Source: Spiroplasma poulsonii
GTDB taxonomy: Bacteria > Bacillota_I > Bacilli_A > Mycoplasmatales > Mycoplasmataceae
Assembly (NCBI RefSeq): GCF_009866525.1
Contig: NZ_CM020866.1
Span: 498,260-562,259, forward strand
Length of the DNA stretch: 64,000 nt
Reading direction: 5' to 3'
Of this stretch, positions 11,152-25,174 are shown one piece after another. Within the stretch, counting starts at the first letter, position 1. Every line of letters starts with the position of its first letter. The notes under the pieces are model-generated. The model searched no databases and had not been told where the DNA came from. It saw only the letters and a list, made by a program, of their open reading frames with translations. A program made the translations under genes and the position numbers.

Positions 11152-13440
11152 ATGGCAAAGATTATATTTGAAGCTGATGACAATCGTAAAGGTATTATCG
11201 ATAAACTTTTTGCTAAAAATCAACAAAAGGTGCAAGCAGGAGATAAAATCGTTAATGTCATCACTCAAAATAAAGTATATGAAATAAAAACGCCAGAAGC
11301 TGGTGAAGTACAAAATCTTATTGCTTATGAAAATAAAGTTATTAATAGTGGCGATTTTTTATTAGAAATTGTGCCACTAGAACCCGCTCTTAATGACCAA
11401 AAATATGAAACTAGTCAAGATTATAATACTAGTTCTTTTCTTGGTTCATCAAGATATAATGCAGCTAATAATCCATCAATTGATATTAAAAAATCAGAAA
11501 CTGAAATTTTTCGTGAAGAATTAATTGAAACATTATTAGCTCGTGAAGTTACCGGTGAAAACCCTAAAAATGATTTTGAACCGACAATTGAGCTAAACTC
11601 AGAAGGAACAACACCGCAACAAGAGAAACAAAATTTATTTCAAGATAATGTTAGTACAACATCATTTTTATTAAAAGATAAAGTTGAAAATGTTATTGAA
11701 AATATTCCAAATGAAAATAATATTGAAACCTTGAAAAAGGATCTTGGCCAATTAAAAGACAATTTAACAACAGTTAAAGATGATTTAGAAACAATTAATA
11801 TTCAAGAAGAAATTATTGAAGATATTGCACATTTAGAGCGAGACTTAGCATTATCAGCAGAAATGAAAGAAAAAACGCAAAACTATGATGAAATATCAAA
11901 TACGTTGATTCACCGTATGTATACAGATATTCAAGAAGAGTTAAATCAAGAAAGTAATGAAAAAGAATTAATTTTAGATGATGATAATCCCGAAACAATT
12001 TATTTTAGTGAAGATTTAACATTAGAAGAGTTGGGAGAAGATATTGCTTTATCTGCCTCAAATATTGATGAAATGAAGACTGATTCAAAGTTAGGATATG
12101 ATGTTTTAAGGGTAACAGACGTAGTTTCAACAAAACAATATGATAATGGACCTTCCGAATCCCATCCTCATCATTCAGAATCTGTTGTTTATCATAGAGA
12201 ACCAAAACCTCATACAGAATCTCACACAATGTCTACAATCCATCATAAAGAAGTAAAACATGATGAGCCAGTAAAAACACATCATTCTGTTTCGGATCCA
12301 AAGACCCATAGTAGTCATAGTGAATCTGCTCCAGATCGAACAGAAGTAAAAGGACATTCTGCTCATTCTGAAACGCACCCGGTTTTGCATTCTGACACCT
12401 CTGAAGGTTTAAAAACACATTTTTCGCATTCAAAACCAGTAACTCATTTGAGCTCTCATGTTGATGAAGATGCTAGTTCTGGTTCAGAAACTGTTTCGCA
12501 CCCAAAACCACATGCACATGCTGGGTCTCATTCAACATCTACGGTTCACCATAAAGAAGTAAAACATGATGAAGAAGTAAAAACACATCATGCTGCTTCA
12601 CATTCAAAGGTACATAGTGGTCATAGTGAATCTGCTTCGCATTCTGTTGAAACAAAAGCACATTCGGCAGGACATTCAAAATCACATGTTGAAACATCAG
12701 AACATATGCCAGACAAAGCAGTTCTTGACCATAATGGTAAAATATTACAAGCTGACCAAATTAAATTAAATCATCAAGCAATCACCCGGGCAAAAGTAAT
12801 TATGGAAAGCAGAAAGAATATTGCTCATAGTTTTATTGATGTTGAGGTTGATGTTAGTGAATTAGTTAGTTTATTATCAATCATGCGAGAAGCATATTTA
12901 TCAAATGAGCTTGAATTAACATTATTACCATTTTATATTAAGGCAGTTTATGAGGGTTTAAAAAAATTCCCAATTTTAAATGCATCATTTATTAGTAAAG
13001 AACATGCCCTTTTATTAAAATGATTTTATAATATTGCTTTTAGTGTTGATATTGATGCGGGGATTAAAATGCCTGTTTTATCTAATTTAAAAAATGAATC
13101 AATTAAAGAAATTGCGGTAAAAGCAACAAAATTAATTGAACAAACTATTAATGATAAATTAACCGACAAAGATTATCAAGATGCATCATTTTCAATTGTA
13201 AATTATGGTGAATATGGAATTATGCGGGGAACTTTTACCATTCCAGAAGACAATGTTGCTGGAATTGCAATGGGAATTATCTTTAAAAAACCAGTTGTTG
13301 TTGAAAAAAACGATATTACAATTCGTGATATTATGATAATTACCCTTGGTTATAATGAAGCTGTGATTGATATTACTGAAGCAAGTAAGTTTGTACATTA
13401 TGTTGCATATTTATTATCAAATCCAGGATTATTGTTATAA
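11152..13440 (+). CDS. E2-like protein with lipoyl-like domain, His-rich linker and degenerate acyltransferase domain
   Basis: The 762-residue product has three parts. Residues 1-80 resemble a biotinyl/lipoyl domain (DKIVNV, TPEAGEV, NSGDFLLEI), but the usual DKV lysine site reads QNKV and may be shifted. Residues 80-340 are acidic and partly coiled-coil. Residues 341-525 are His/Ser/Glu-rich with a repeated HHKEVKHDE unit at about 12241 and 12547. Residues 525-762 align by eye with the catalytic domain of PdhC at 19177: PFYIKAV against PFFMKAC, FPILNASF against FPILNSSY, and the same NPGLLL/SPALLL end. The catalytic DHRLIDG motif is replaced by GYNEAVID, so the active-site His is missing. 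It is therefore probably not an acyltransferase. Its role is unknown; a scaffold, metal-binding or structural role is possible. It lies away from the pdh operon. Confidence 0.75.
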
Positions 13441-13502
13441 AACAAGAAAGTGATGTTTTTCTTCATTATGCATTTCTTTATTTTTAGAAAGGAAAAAAGA
13501 CA

Positions 13503-14444
13503 ATGAATATTAAGGACTTAACGAAAGAGACCAATAATATTGAATTAGTGGTCCTTGCTGATAAGGTAACACAAGGAACTGCTTCAAATGGGAGTACTTA
13601 TTTGTCAATAACATTAAAAGACCGCACAGGAACAATTGAAGCACGATTATGAGATGCTCGTCCTGCTGATATTGAATGTTGAATTAAAGGAAATTGTTAT
13701 AAAGTAAATATTAATATTATTGAATATCGAAAAGTGTTACAAGCAAAAATTAATACTTATGACATTATTGATAATGATAGTATTAACTTAGAAGATTTTA
13801 TTGAAGTAGCACCACTTCCACCTGATGTAATGTATGATGAAATTATTACTACAGTGCAAGCAATGCAGACAACAGAATATCGTGAAATTATGACTTTAAT
13901 TTTATCAAAATATGGGGAACAATTTAAAATTTGACCAGCAGCAGTTCGCAACCACCATGAAATTAAATCAGGATTAATTTGACATAGTTTAACAATGTTA
14001 AAAATGGCAAAGAATGTTGCTAATGTATATTCTGATCGGTTAATTGATGCTGAACTTTTATATTGTGGTGTTATTTTACATGATTTGGGAAAAGTTATTG
14101 AAATTACAAGTGGAGCAACTAATGATTTTTCATTAGAAGGAAAATTAATTGGTCATATTTCAATTATGGCAAATGAATTAAACCATATGGCTAAAATTAA
14201 TGATTTAAATTCTGAGAAGATTATTTTATTAGAGCATATGATTTTAGCTAGTCATGGTCGTTTAGAATATGGGTCACCAGTTGAACCACATTTACTAGAA
14301 GCTGAAATTTTATCATTTTTAGATAATTTAGATGCGCGAATTTATCGAATTGATAAAGAATTAAAAAAAACGTCAGTTAATGAGCAAACACAACGTTTAT
14401 TAGCGGTTGAAGGACGTTGATTCTTAAAACACTTTGAAAAATAA
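13503..14444 (+). CDS. yhaM: 3'-5' exoribonuclease YhaM family (OB fold + HD domain)
   Basis: RNA 3'-end trimming enzyme. The 313-residue product, the usual YhaM length, begins with an OB-type nucleic-acid-binding domain (residues 1-90: LVVLADKVTQGTASNGSTYL and the strand GTIEARLW). An HD metal-phosphohydrolase domain follows, with the site HHEIKSGLIWHS, the HD pair in VILHDLGK, a further GHI, and ILASHG. UGA codons read as Trp (RLWDA, IWPAA, IWHS). The RBS AGAAAGG precedes the ATG. The gene is followed by a strong terminator. Confidence 0.92.
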
Positions 14445-14458
14445 GTGATATCATAGTC

Positions 14459-14497
14459 AAAAAATACCAAAATTTTTCAAAAATTTTGGTATTTTTT
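14459..14497 (+). terminator. Terminator after yhaM
   Basis: AAAATACCAAAATTTTT and AAAAATTTTGGTATTTTTT form a long near-perfect hairpin with loop CA and a 3' T-run, 15 bp after the stop codon. Confidence 0.85.
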
Positions 14498-14550
14498 CAG
14501 TTTTCTTACCTTTTTCGTGTGTTTTTCTTTTCTATTTTTTATGGCAGGTA

Positions 14551-14682
14551 TATAATAAAGGTACGGTATGATTTAATTTTCAGGAATAGATGCCAAATTT
14601 TTAAATATAACTATGCGCATTTTTTTAGTTAGTTATATCGAAAAAACTAAAAATACTATGAGAACAGAGAAGGAGAATATAA
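14551..14682 (+). promoter_or_regulatory. nox promoter -10 and long 5' leader with hairpin
   Basis: TATAAT at 14551-14556 is the best -10 before nox, giving a leader of about 120 nt, long for this genome. Near 14623-14656 the leader holds a 9-bp inverted repeat, TTTTTAGTT / AACTAAAAA. It ends about 20 bp before the AGAAGGAGAA ribosome-binding site. Regulation by this hairpin is only a possibility. Confidence 0.4.
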
Positions 14683-16041
14683 ATGAAAGTTATTGTAGTC
14701 GGAACTAATCATGCGGGGACAACTGCTGTTAGAACCCTAAGAAGATTAGACCCTAAAGCAGAAATTGTTACTTATGATAAAAACAACAATATTTCGTTTT
14801 TGGGATGTGGAATTGCATTATGAGTTTCAGGAGAGGTAAAGGATCCAAAAGGCTTATTTTATGCTTCACCAGAGATTTTACAAAGTGAAGGTATTAAAGT
14901 AAATATGGAACATGAAGTATTATCAGTTGATAATAAAAGTCAAAAAATTCGTGTTAAAGATTTAAAAACTGGCAAAGAATTTGATGACAATTATGACAAA
15001 TTGATTTTAGCAATTGGTTCATGACCAATTATTACAAACATTGAGGGTATTAACCAAGAAGGTGTTCATATTGTTAAATGATACCAACACGGGGAATTGG
15101 TAAAAAAAGCAAATGATGATAAAAATATTAAAAATGTGGTTGTGTGTGGAGCGGGATACATTGGCGTTGAATTAGTTGATGCTTTTCACCAAAAAGGAAA
15201 AAATGTGACCCTAGTTGATATTTTAGATCGTATTATGCCACGTTACTACGATAAACCATTTACTGATAAAGTTGAAAACGCAATGCGGGAAGCAGGCGTT
15301 AATTTACGTGGTGGCGAAAAAGTTATTAAATTCGAAGGAAACAATAACAAGGTAACAAAAGTAGTAACCGATAAAGGTTCATATGATGCTGATTTAGTAA
15401 TTTGATCAGTTGGATTTAAACCTTCCACAGAAATTCTAAATGGTGTTATTGATTTAGATAAAAATGCCGCAATTATGGTTGATCAATATATGAGAACTTC
15501 AGATCCAAATATTTTTGCAATTGGAGATTGTGTTGAAGTTTATGATAACGCTAAAAAAGCACCAGCATATATTGCTTTAGCAACAAATGCTGTTCGAACA
15601 GGAGTTATTGCTGCTGTTAACGCTTTAAAACCAGAAGGTTTAGCATCACCAGGATTCCAAGGTTCAAATGCAATTAATGTTTTTGGTTGAGCATTAGCTT
15701 CAACAGGAGTAACAGAAACAGTTGCAAAAGATCTTGGTTTTGATTATGAACAAATTACTTTTACCGATAATGATCGTCCAGAGTTTATGGAATCTTATCA
15801 AGAAGTTTTAATTAAGATTCTTTGAGATAAAAAAACAAGAAAAATTATTGGAGCACAAGTTGGTTCAGTAGCTAATCATACAGAAGTTATGTATATGTTT
15901 TCATTGGCTATTATGAAAGGAGTTACAATTGATGAATTACCATTAGTTGATATTTTCTTCTTGCCACACTTTAATAAACCATATAACTTTATTACTTTGC
16001 CAGCATTAGAGGTATTAGGTTTAAATTACTTTAAAAAATAA
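14683..16041 (+). CDS. nox: NADH oxidase (FAD-dependent, CoA-disulfide-reductase-like family)
   Basis: Reoxidises NADH with oxygen, which lets fermentation by pyruvate dehydrogenase continue. The 452-residue flavoprotein has an N-terminal FAD dinucleotide fold (VIVVGTNHAG), the single redox Cys42 in SFLGCGIALW typical of NADH oxidase and peroxidase, an NAD fold (VVCGAGYIGVELVDAF near residue 145), the FAD-contact motif IFAIGDCVE near 280, and the C-terminal dimer domain. UGA reads as Trp. AGAAGGAGAA precedes the ATG. lplA starts 2 bp after the stop, so nox heads the lipoate/pdh gene string. Water- versus peroxide-forming activity cannot be told from sequence alone. Confidence 0.94.
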
Positions 16042-16043
16042 CT

Positions 16044-17030
16044 ATGATCTGTTTTAAAAATCCTTCTACAGATGTCTATTTTAATTTGGCTTTAGATGAA
16101 TATCTCTTAAAAAGTGAAATTAAGGACAATATTTTCTTTTTGTGAAAAAACTCGAATACAATTGTAATTGGTCGTAACCAAAATACAATTGAAGAAATTA
16201 ATTTACAAGCAGTTGAGACTGATAAAGTAAATGTTGTTAGACGGATTACTGGGGGAGGAGCTGTTTATCAAGATGATGGAAATCTATGTTTTTCCATCAT
16301 TGTTGATAAAGATAATGAAATCGCGAAAAATTATGAAAGTATTTTGCAACCTATTATCAATGTTTTACAAAAGCTTGGTTTAAATGCTAAGTTTGCTGGT
16401 AAAAATGATATTGAAATTGCTGGTAAAAAAATTTCTGGAAATGCTCAAATAAAATATAAAAATCGCTTATTACATCATGGAACATTTTTGTTTGATGTTG
16501 ATTTAAGAAAGATGCAAAAATATTTGAATGTTGATCAGAGTAAAATTGTTTCAAAAGGAATTAAATCAATTCCAGCGCGAGTAACAAATATTCGCCCATT
16601 GTTAGAAACAGATATTACAATTGATCAGTTTATGGATTTTATTACAAAAGAACTATTAGCCCAAGGAACAACAGTGGTTGATTTACCACCCGATATTATT
16701 GCTGCTGCTAATAAATTAGCGGATGAAAAATATCGAACATGAAACTGAAATTTTGGTAATTCACCAGAATTTAGTTATCAAAATAAAATCCGTTATGAAG
16801 GAAAAGGAACTGTTGATGTTCGTTTAAGTGTTAATGAAGGAAAAATCACAAATATTAAATTTTATGGTGACTTTTTAGGTTCAGGTGGAACAGATCACCT
16901 TGAAACGCTTCTAACGGGTTGCAAATATAGTCCGGACAAAATTACAAAAGAATTATTAAAAATTAATATTAAAGAAATTTTTGGAGAGAAATTTGAAACA
17001 CAAGAAATCTTAGATGTTATTTTTAATTAA
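16044..17030 (+). CDS. lplA: Lipoate-protein ligase A
   Basis: Activates lipoate with ATP and attaches it to the lipoyl lysine of E2 proteins. The 328-residue product has the family motifs: VIGRNQNTIEEIN near residue 40, RRITGGGAVYQDDGNLCFS near residue 65, and KISGNAQ with HHGTFLFD near residues 130-155. A C-terminal accessory domain starts near residue 235 (WNFGNSPEFSYQ), as in the long LplA form. It sits directly between nox and pdhA, which points to lipoylation of PdhC at 19177. There is no clear separate promoter, so it is probably co-transcribed with nox. Confidence 0.93.
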
Positions 17031-17065
17031 AAACTTATATAGAAACAGAAAGGATGGAATTAAAA

Positions 17066-18169
17066 ATGTATTTTGACAAGTTTAATTCGTTAAAAAATGA
17101 AATGCTTCAAATTATGGATGCAACAGGAAAAATTGTTAAACCAGACTTGATGCCAAAAATTAGCGATGATGAAATTTTAACCGCGTATAAATTAATGTGT
17201 TTATCTCGTCGCCAAGATGATTTTCAAAATAAAATTCAACGTCAAGGGCGAATGTTATCATTTTTATCTTCGACGGGGCAAGAAGCAACTGAAGTAGCAT
17301 ATGGAATGCAAATCATTAAAGGAAAAGATTGATTTTCTTCAGCTTACCGAAATAATGCTGCTTGATTAGCAAGTGGTGTGCCAATGCGAAACATTATGTT
17401 ATATTGATGTGGAAATGAAATGGGGAGTAAAATGCCAGAAGGAATCAATACTTTGCCAGTAAATATTCCAATTGCAACACAATATTCCCATGCAACTGGT
17501 TTAGCATTTGCCGAAAAGTATAATAAACGTGATGGTGTTGCTATTACAACCACTGGTGATGGAGGTACATCAGAAGGAGAATTCTATGAGGCAATTAACT
17601 TTGCGCAATTACATGAAGTTCCAGCGATCTTTATTGTTGAAAATAACCAATATGCTATTTCAACACCACGCCGAAAAGCAACAAAAACAATTAACTTTGC
17701 TGTTAAAGGAGTTGGTATTGGAATGCGTAATATTTTAGTTGATGGAAATGATTTTTTTGCTGTTTATGGTGCCGTTCAAGAAGCAATTAGTCTTGCTCGT
17801 AAGGGCAAAGGACCATCATTAATTGAATGTAATACATATCGTTTAGGAGCTCACTCATCAGCTGATGACCCAAAAGTTTATCGTGATGAAAAATTACACG
17901 AAGAAGCCTTAAAAAAAGATCCTCTAATTCGTTTAAAAGCATACTTAATTGCAAAGAAAAAATGATCAGAAAAAGAACAAGAAGCATTAGATGCTGAGCA
18001 GGATAAATTTATTAAAGGTGAATTTGCTTGAGTTGAAGAAAACAATAATGTTTCAATTCGTGATATTTTTGCTTACACATATGCTGAAATGCCAAAATTT
18101 TTAGAAGAACAATATCAAGAAGCAGAGGCATTCTTTGCAAAATATCCAAGTAAAGGAGGACATCACTAA
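17066..18169 (+). CDS. pdhA: Pyruvate dehydrogenase E1 component, alpha subunit
   Basis: With PdhB it decarboxylates pyruvate using thiamine diphosphate and passes the acetyl group to lipoyl-PdhC. The 367-residue product shows the SSTGQEA segment, QYSHATGLA, the ThDP motif GDGGTSEGEFYEAINFA, NNQYAIS, and the phospho-loop-like YRLGAHSSADDP. The ATG at 17066 gives better spacing to AGAAAGGA than the ATG at 17054, which touches the ribosome-binding site. UGA codons read as Trp. The stop codon overlaps the pdhB start by one base. Confidence 0.95.
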
Positions 18170-19158
18170 TGCCAGTTGTAAATAATATTCAAGCATTAAC
18201 ACATGCTTTAGATCTAGCAATGGAAAAACATCAAAATGTTGTTGTGTATGGAGAAGACGCTGGTTTTGAAGGCGGAGTTTTTCGAGCAACAGTTGGATTA
18301 CAAGAAAAATATGGTGAAGACCGTTGTTTTGATGCGCCAATTGCTGAGGCAACTTTAGTTGGAAGTGCGGTTGGAATGGCAATTAATGGGATGAAACCAA
18401 TTGTTGAAATGCAATTTGAAGGATTTTCATATCCTGCTTTACAACAACTTTTCACTCATGTTGCTCGTATGCGTAATCGTTCACGTGGGCGTTTCACTTG
18501 TCCCCTAATTGTTCGTATGCCAATGGGGGGAGGAATTCGTGCGTTAGAACACCACTCTGAAGCAATGGAAGCAATGTTTTCACATAATCCGGGATTAAAA
18601 GTGATTATTCCTTCAAGTCCATATGATATGAAAGGATTATTATTAGCGGCTGTTGAATCACCAGATCCAGTAATCTTTTTAGAACCAACAAAAATTTATC
18701 GTGCCTTTAAACAAGAAATTCCTGATGAATATTATACTTTACCAATTGGTGAAGGTTATAAAATTCAAGAAGGTGATGATTTAACAATTGTTACTTATGG
18801 GGCACAGGTTGGTGACTGTGAAAAAGCATTGGCCCAACTAAAAGAAGAAGGAGTCAATGTTAATGTTGATCTAATTGATTTACGAACAATTCAACCATGA
18901 GATCGTGATATGGTTATTGAATCAGTTAAAAAAACTGGTCGTATTTTAGTTGTTCATGAAGCAGTTCGTTCATTTTCAGTTGCCTCAGAAGTAATTACAA
19001 CCGTTAATGAAAATTGTTTTGAATATTTAAGAGCCCCCGCTGGACGGGTAACAGGTTATGATATTATTATTCCGTTTGATCGTGGAGAACATTATCATCA
19101 ACCATCAGTACAAAAAATTGCTGTTAAAATTAAAGAATTAATTAACTACCAATTTTAG
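18169..19158 (+). CDS. pdhB: Pyruvate dehydrogenase E1 component, beta subunit
   Basis: Partner of PdhA in the alpha2-beta2 thiamine-diphosphate enzyme. The 329-residue product has the standard marks: VVVYGEDAGFEGGVFR near residue 24, FDAPIAEATLVGSAVGMA, EMQFEGFSYPALQQ, RMPMGGGIRALEHHSEAMEA (given in parts), and the transketolase C-terminal domain with VTYGAQV and VDLIDLRTIQPWD. The ATG overlaps the pdhA stop (taATG), so translation is coupled. It lies 18 bp before pdhC. Confidence 0.96.
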
Positions 19159-19176
19159 AGAGGAGTTGTAAGAAAA

Positions 19177-21854
<2,678 letters not shown>

Positions 21855-21856
<2 letters not shown>

Positions 21857-21881
21857 AGTTACAAAAAGTAACTTTTTTTTA
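21855..21881 (+). terminator. Terminator of the pdh operon
   Basis: AAAGTTAC / GTAACTTT forms an 8-bp stem with loop AAAAA, followed by a T-run. It overlaps the pdhD stop codon. Confidence 0.8.
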
Positions 21882-21916
21882 TTAATTAATTGTAAAAAAT
21901 CTAATCTAATCTTTAA

Positions 21917-21944
21917 TTGCATTTATTCTTAATTTTGCTATAAT
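21917..21944 (+). promoter_or_regulatory. Promoter of the surface-protein region
   Basis: TTGCAT at 21917-21922 and TATAAT at 21939-21944 are 16 bp apart. A TGC just before the -10 makes it an extended -10. It lies 53 bp before the ATG at 21998. Confidence 0.65.
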
Positions 21945-21997
21945 GAGTCCATATTAGAGCACGTAGGTTATATAAAGGGGAATTAAGGAAGAAACTA

Positions 21998-24043
21998 ATG
22001 GCAAAAAAACCAGGAAGTTGAGATAAACTTAATAAATTAACGAAAAACGTTACTGTTGCTTCGCGAAAAAGAGGGTGAATTGCGGCAATTTGTGTATTGT
22101 TATATATCGCAGTTTTAATTCCGTCGGCTTATTTTGCTGTGTCATTTTTAGCGAAAATCTTAAGTTATGGGGGAATTCAAACGGATGGTCCTTTACCAGA
22201 CTTTGAGACAGGGGATTATTTTCAAGTTAATTTTGCTAAAACTGAACTACGGGATAATACTAAAAAAACTCCTGTTTTTGCAACATATGAACTGCTACCT
22301 GATTCAACAACTGGCGGTGTTGCACAAACACGAGTTCAAACGACATCATTACGATTAGAATATGCTTATAATTATATTTTTGCAAATGCCCCAAAAATGT
22401 ATATTGCGAATAATATCTTTTTTAAAGGAAAATATGGTGATGTTAACCAAATTCAAATTTTAAATATTTACACTAATCCGCAAGGAACAAAATCATTGGG
22501 ACTTGCTGATGTTCAACAAAATAAATTAAATTTAATGGAAAATATGTTGTATTTAAAAATTAAATATAAAGGTGAAGAACAATTAACATTAATTTGAATG
22601 CCAACGCTTTTTGTTGGAATTGAAGGATTTTTATCAAACTTTTTAAATTTTAAAACAGCAGAAACAATGAACAAGGATAAACCTGACCCAACAATTTGAG
22701 AAAATCAGACAAAAATTCTTGGTAGTCAAGCAAATAATATTATGTTAAATGGAAGCAATAATAGTTTAACTTTAGATGATGAAGTTTATGCGGCTTATAA
22801 AACAAAATTTGCTGCTTTTTACAACGAAAATAAAGGGACAGATAAAGAATTTATTGGTGATTATAATCCATACAGTAATTTTGCTATTTCAAGTGTTAAT
22901 CCACAAGATCAAATTTTACCAGGGGTATTTTTTGATAGTGTTGGCTATATGTTTGATATGAATCGAGTGATTCAATCAGCACAACAAAATAATCCTGATT
23001 TTAGCGGATCACTAGCAAAAAAAGACATTAATATTGGAGGTCAATACATTCCGCAATTATTAATTTTCTTAATTAATGTTTTAGAAACATCAGAAAATCG
23101 GGGGTTAGTTTTACCCGAAGATTTAGTACCAAATGATTGAAAAGATTGATATCAATTAATTCAACCGAAACGATTAGACGTCACTAAACAAGAACAATTT
23201 TATTTTATGTTCTTGCCAAAAGATGAAACAATTCAAAATATCATTGGTAATCTTTTACGCAATCAGGTAACAGATGTCTTAAGCGGGAAAGAGACACTAG
23301 CAACTGCTGTTAAAGATTTACAACGTGATGTTTTGAGCAATCCTAATGATTCAAAATATAAATGGGTTTATGATTGAAATATTTTACCATTTCAATCATA
23401 TGGTTTTATTGAAAAAAGTGATTATACTGTCATTAAACGAACAATTCAAGAAAATAAAAATTTAGTAATTGATTTTCTTGGTAATTCTGTGCCAGGAACA
23501 GAATTTGTTACAATTGACCAACCATCATTACACTCAGTCACTAATTTAGTTCATCCAGGAAATGTTGATGCGTATACCATTGATGATCCTCAAAAACGAA
23601 ATACATTATTTACAAAATATTGAAGTGCTAACTTATATGGAGCAACAACAACACTAAATCAAATTAATATTGATGTAAGAAATATTAGTCTTGATCAAAA
23701 GGCATTTGAAACAATGTTGATGAATCAAATTATTGACCAAACATGAGCGTTTATCAAAAATATTGCCCAAGTAGCAGGAAATAAATTAAATATTATTAAT
23801 GGTATTTCAAAAGCACAATATGAAACAACTTTCAAAAAGGATTATCAAACAACATTTACCCCAGTTAATAATTATCATAGTAGTGCTGGCACATTCCTTG
23901 AATGATTTAATACCCTTCTTGCTAATGATGAAACTCGTTATAGTCTTTTTACGGTCCTTGATATTAAATTAGCATTACAAGTAGGTGGGAATATCCCAGA
24001 GAGTTTAAAGGCGGTCACTTTCCGCTTTAACATTAATTATTAA
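21998..24043 (+). CDS. Membrane-anchored surface protein, function unknown
   Basis: I do not recognise this 681-residue protein. The N-terminus is short and basic (KLTKNVTVASRKRGW). One membrane segment follows, about residues 28-52 (AAICVLLYIAVLIPSAYFAV). The remainder is a long hydrophilic region with no Cys lipobox, probably outside the cell. It contains many Asn, Thr and Tyr, as is usual for spiroplasma surface proteins. AAGGAAG precedes the ATG. The frame is open to TAA at 24041 with UGA as Trp (about a dozen codons). It has the same plan (basic tail, single anchor, long exterior) as the interrupted gene starting at 30687. IS copy B sits 17 bp past its stop. Confidence 0.75.
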
Positions 24044-24060
24044 TAAGATAATAAACAGTA

Positions 24061-25125
24061 GATTTCTTGCATTACTTGTTAAAAAATTGCAAATATTTGT
24101 AAAAAAGATATTAATAGAAAAATATAATTTTAATTAATTATGTTTTTTATTTAAAAATTTAATATTTTTCCACAACGAAAAATTAATTTATTATTTAAAT
24201 TATTTAATTTTAAATAAATATTTTATGTTAAATATAATAATTGTAAATTATAAATTGAGGCAATTAAATTAAATCTTAAACCAAATCTTTTTCTTCGATT
24301 ACGATATTTTTCTGTAATAATTTTAAATTTTTTAAGAATAGCAAAAATATTTTCAATAATAATTCTCATTTTTGAAACTAGTCTATTATATTGCTTTTGT
24401 TCTTTGTTTAAAGGGTTTTTCTTTGTTTTCTTTGTAGGTATTAGAACATTATTGTGATTTTTTTGTATTCCTTGATAACCACTATCAACTATTAATTTGG
24501 TATTTTTTAAAATTGGGATTTTTGATTCTTTAAATAAAGCATAATCATGTTTTTTTCCGAGCGAAAAACTTGTTGCAATAATTTTTTTGGTTTCTTGTTA
24601 GATAATTACTTGTGTTTTGATCGTGTGTTTTTTCTTTTTACCAGAATAAGATTGTTTTTGTCTTTTTTTGGGCGTTGGATTGGAGTTTCGGTAGCATCAA
24701 TAATAATAGTTTTATCATTAAAATAATCATTTATTAGTGCTTTTTTACCAGCAAGTTGTTGAAAATCAGAGTTTTTAATTAAAATATCTTCAATTCACTT
24801 AATATTACGATAACAATTAGCCTCACTAATATCAAAACTTTTACCAAGATGAAAATAAGTCTGATATTCTCGTCAATATAATAAAGTCATCAATAATCTA
24901 TTTTCTAATGATAATTTATTAGTTTTACCACCTTTTTTAAATTTTTCTATTTCAGCAACTTTTAAAATATCTAACATTTTATTAAAAGTGGATTTTTTTA
25001 TTCCTGTTAATCTTAACCATTCTCTATCATTAAGAGTATTAAATTTATTATTGTTCATATTTTTATGTCCTCATAAATTATATTTTATAATAATATTTTA
25101 ATAAAAAAGGGTATCGCAAGAAGTC
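24061..25125 (-). mobile_element. IS5-like element, copy B
   Basis: A full 1065-bp copy between TA at 24059-24060 and TA at 25126-25127. The left inverted end reads GATTTCTTGC, with one base changed from GACTTCTTGC. Its transposase carries a nonsense change, so this copy is probably not autonomous. It separates the 681-aa surface protein gene from the lipoprotein gene at 25175. Confidence 0.95.
24223..25058 (-). pseudogene. IS5-like transposase, copy B, nonsense mutation in second frame
   Basis: It has the two-frame layout described for copy F, joined at an A7 run. At 24598-24600 the codon GAA of the other copies has become TAA (the A at 24600 on the plus strand is C elsewhere). This stops the second frame soon after the frameshift site. 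The DDE residues Asp (VDSGYQG) and Glu (IIENIF) lie beyond the stop, so no active transposase can be made. Confidence 0.8.
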
Positions 25126-25174
25126 TAGTGTATAATTATACTAGTAAATACTTAGGGAAGGAGAGATGTTCTCA

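Noticed and set aside
12005-12433. Minus-strand open frames in the His-rich region
   Set aside because: They are shadows of the repetitive coding sequence on the plus strand. They have no start signals and an unnatural composition.
25131-25136. Hybrid promoter made by IS copy B and TATAAT at 25131 for the lipoprotein gene
   Set aside because: The -10 is good, but no -35-like sequence exists at the right distance inside the IS end, so I do not call a hybrid promoter.
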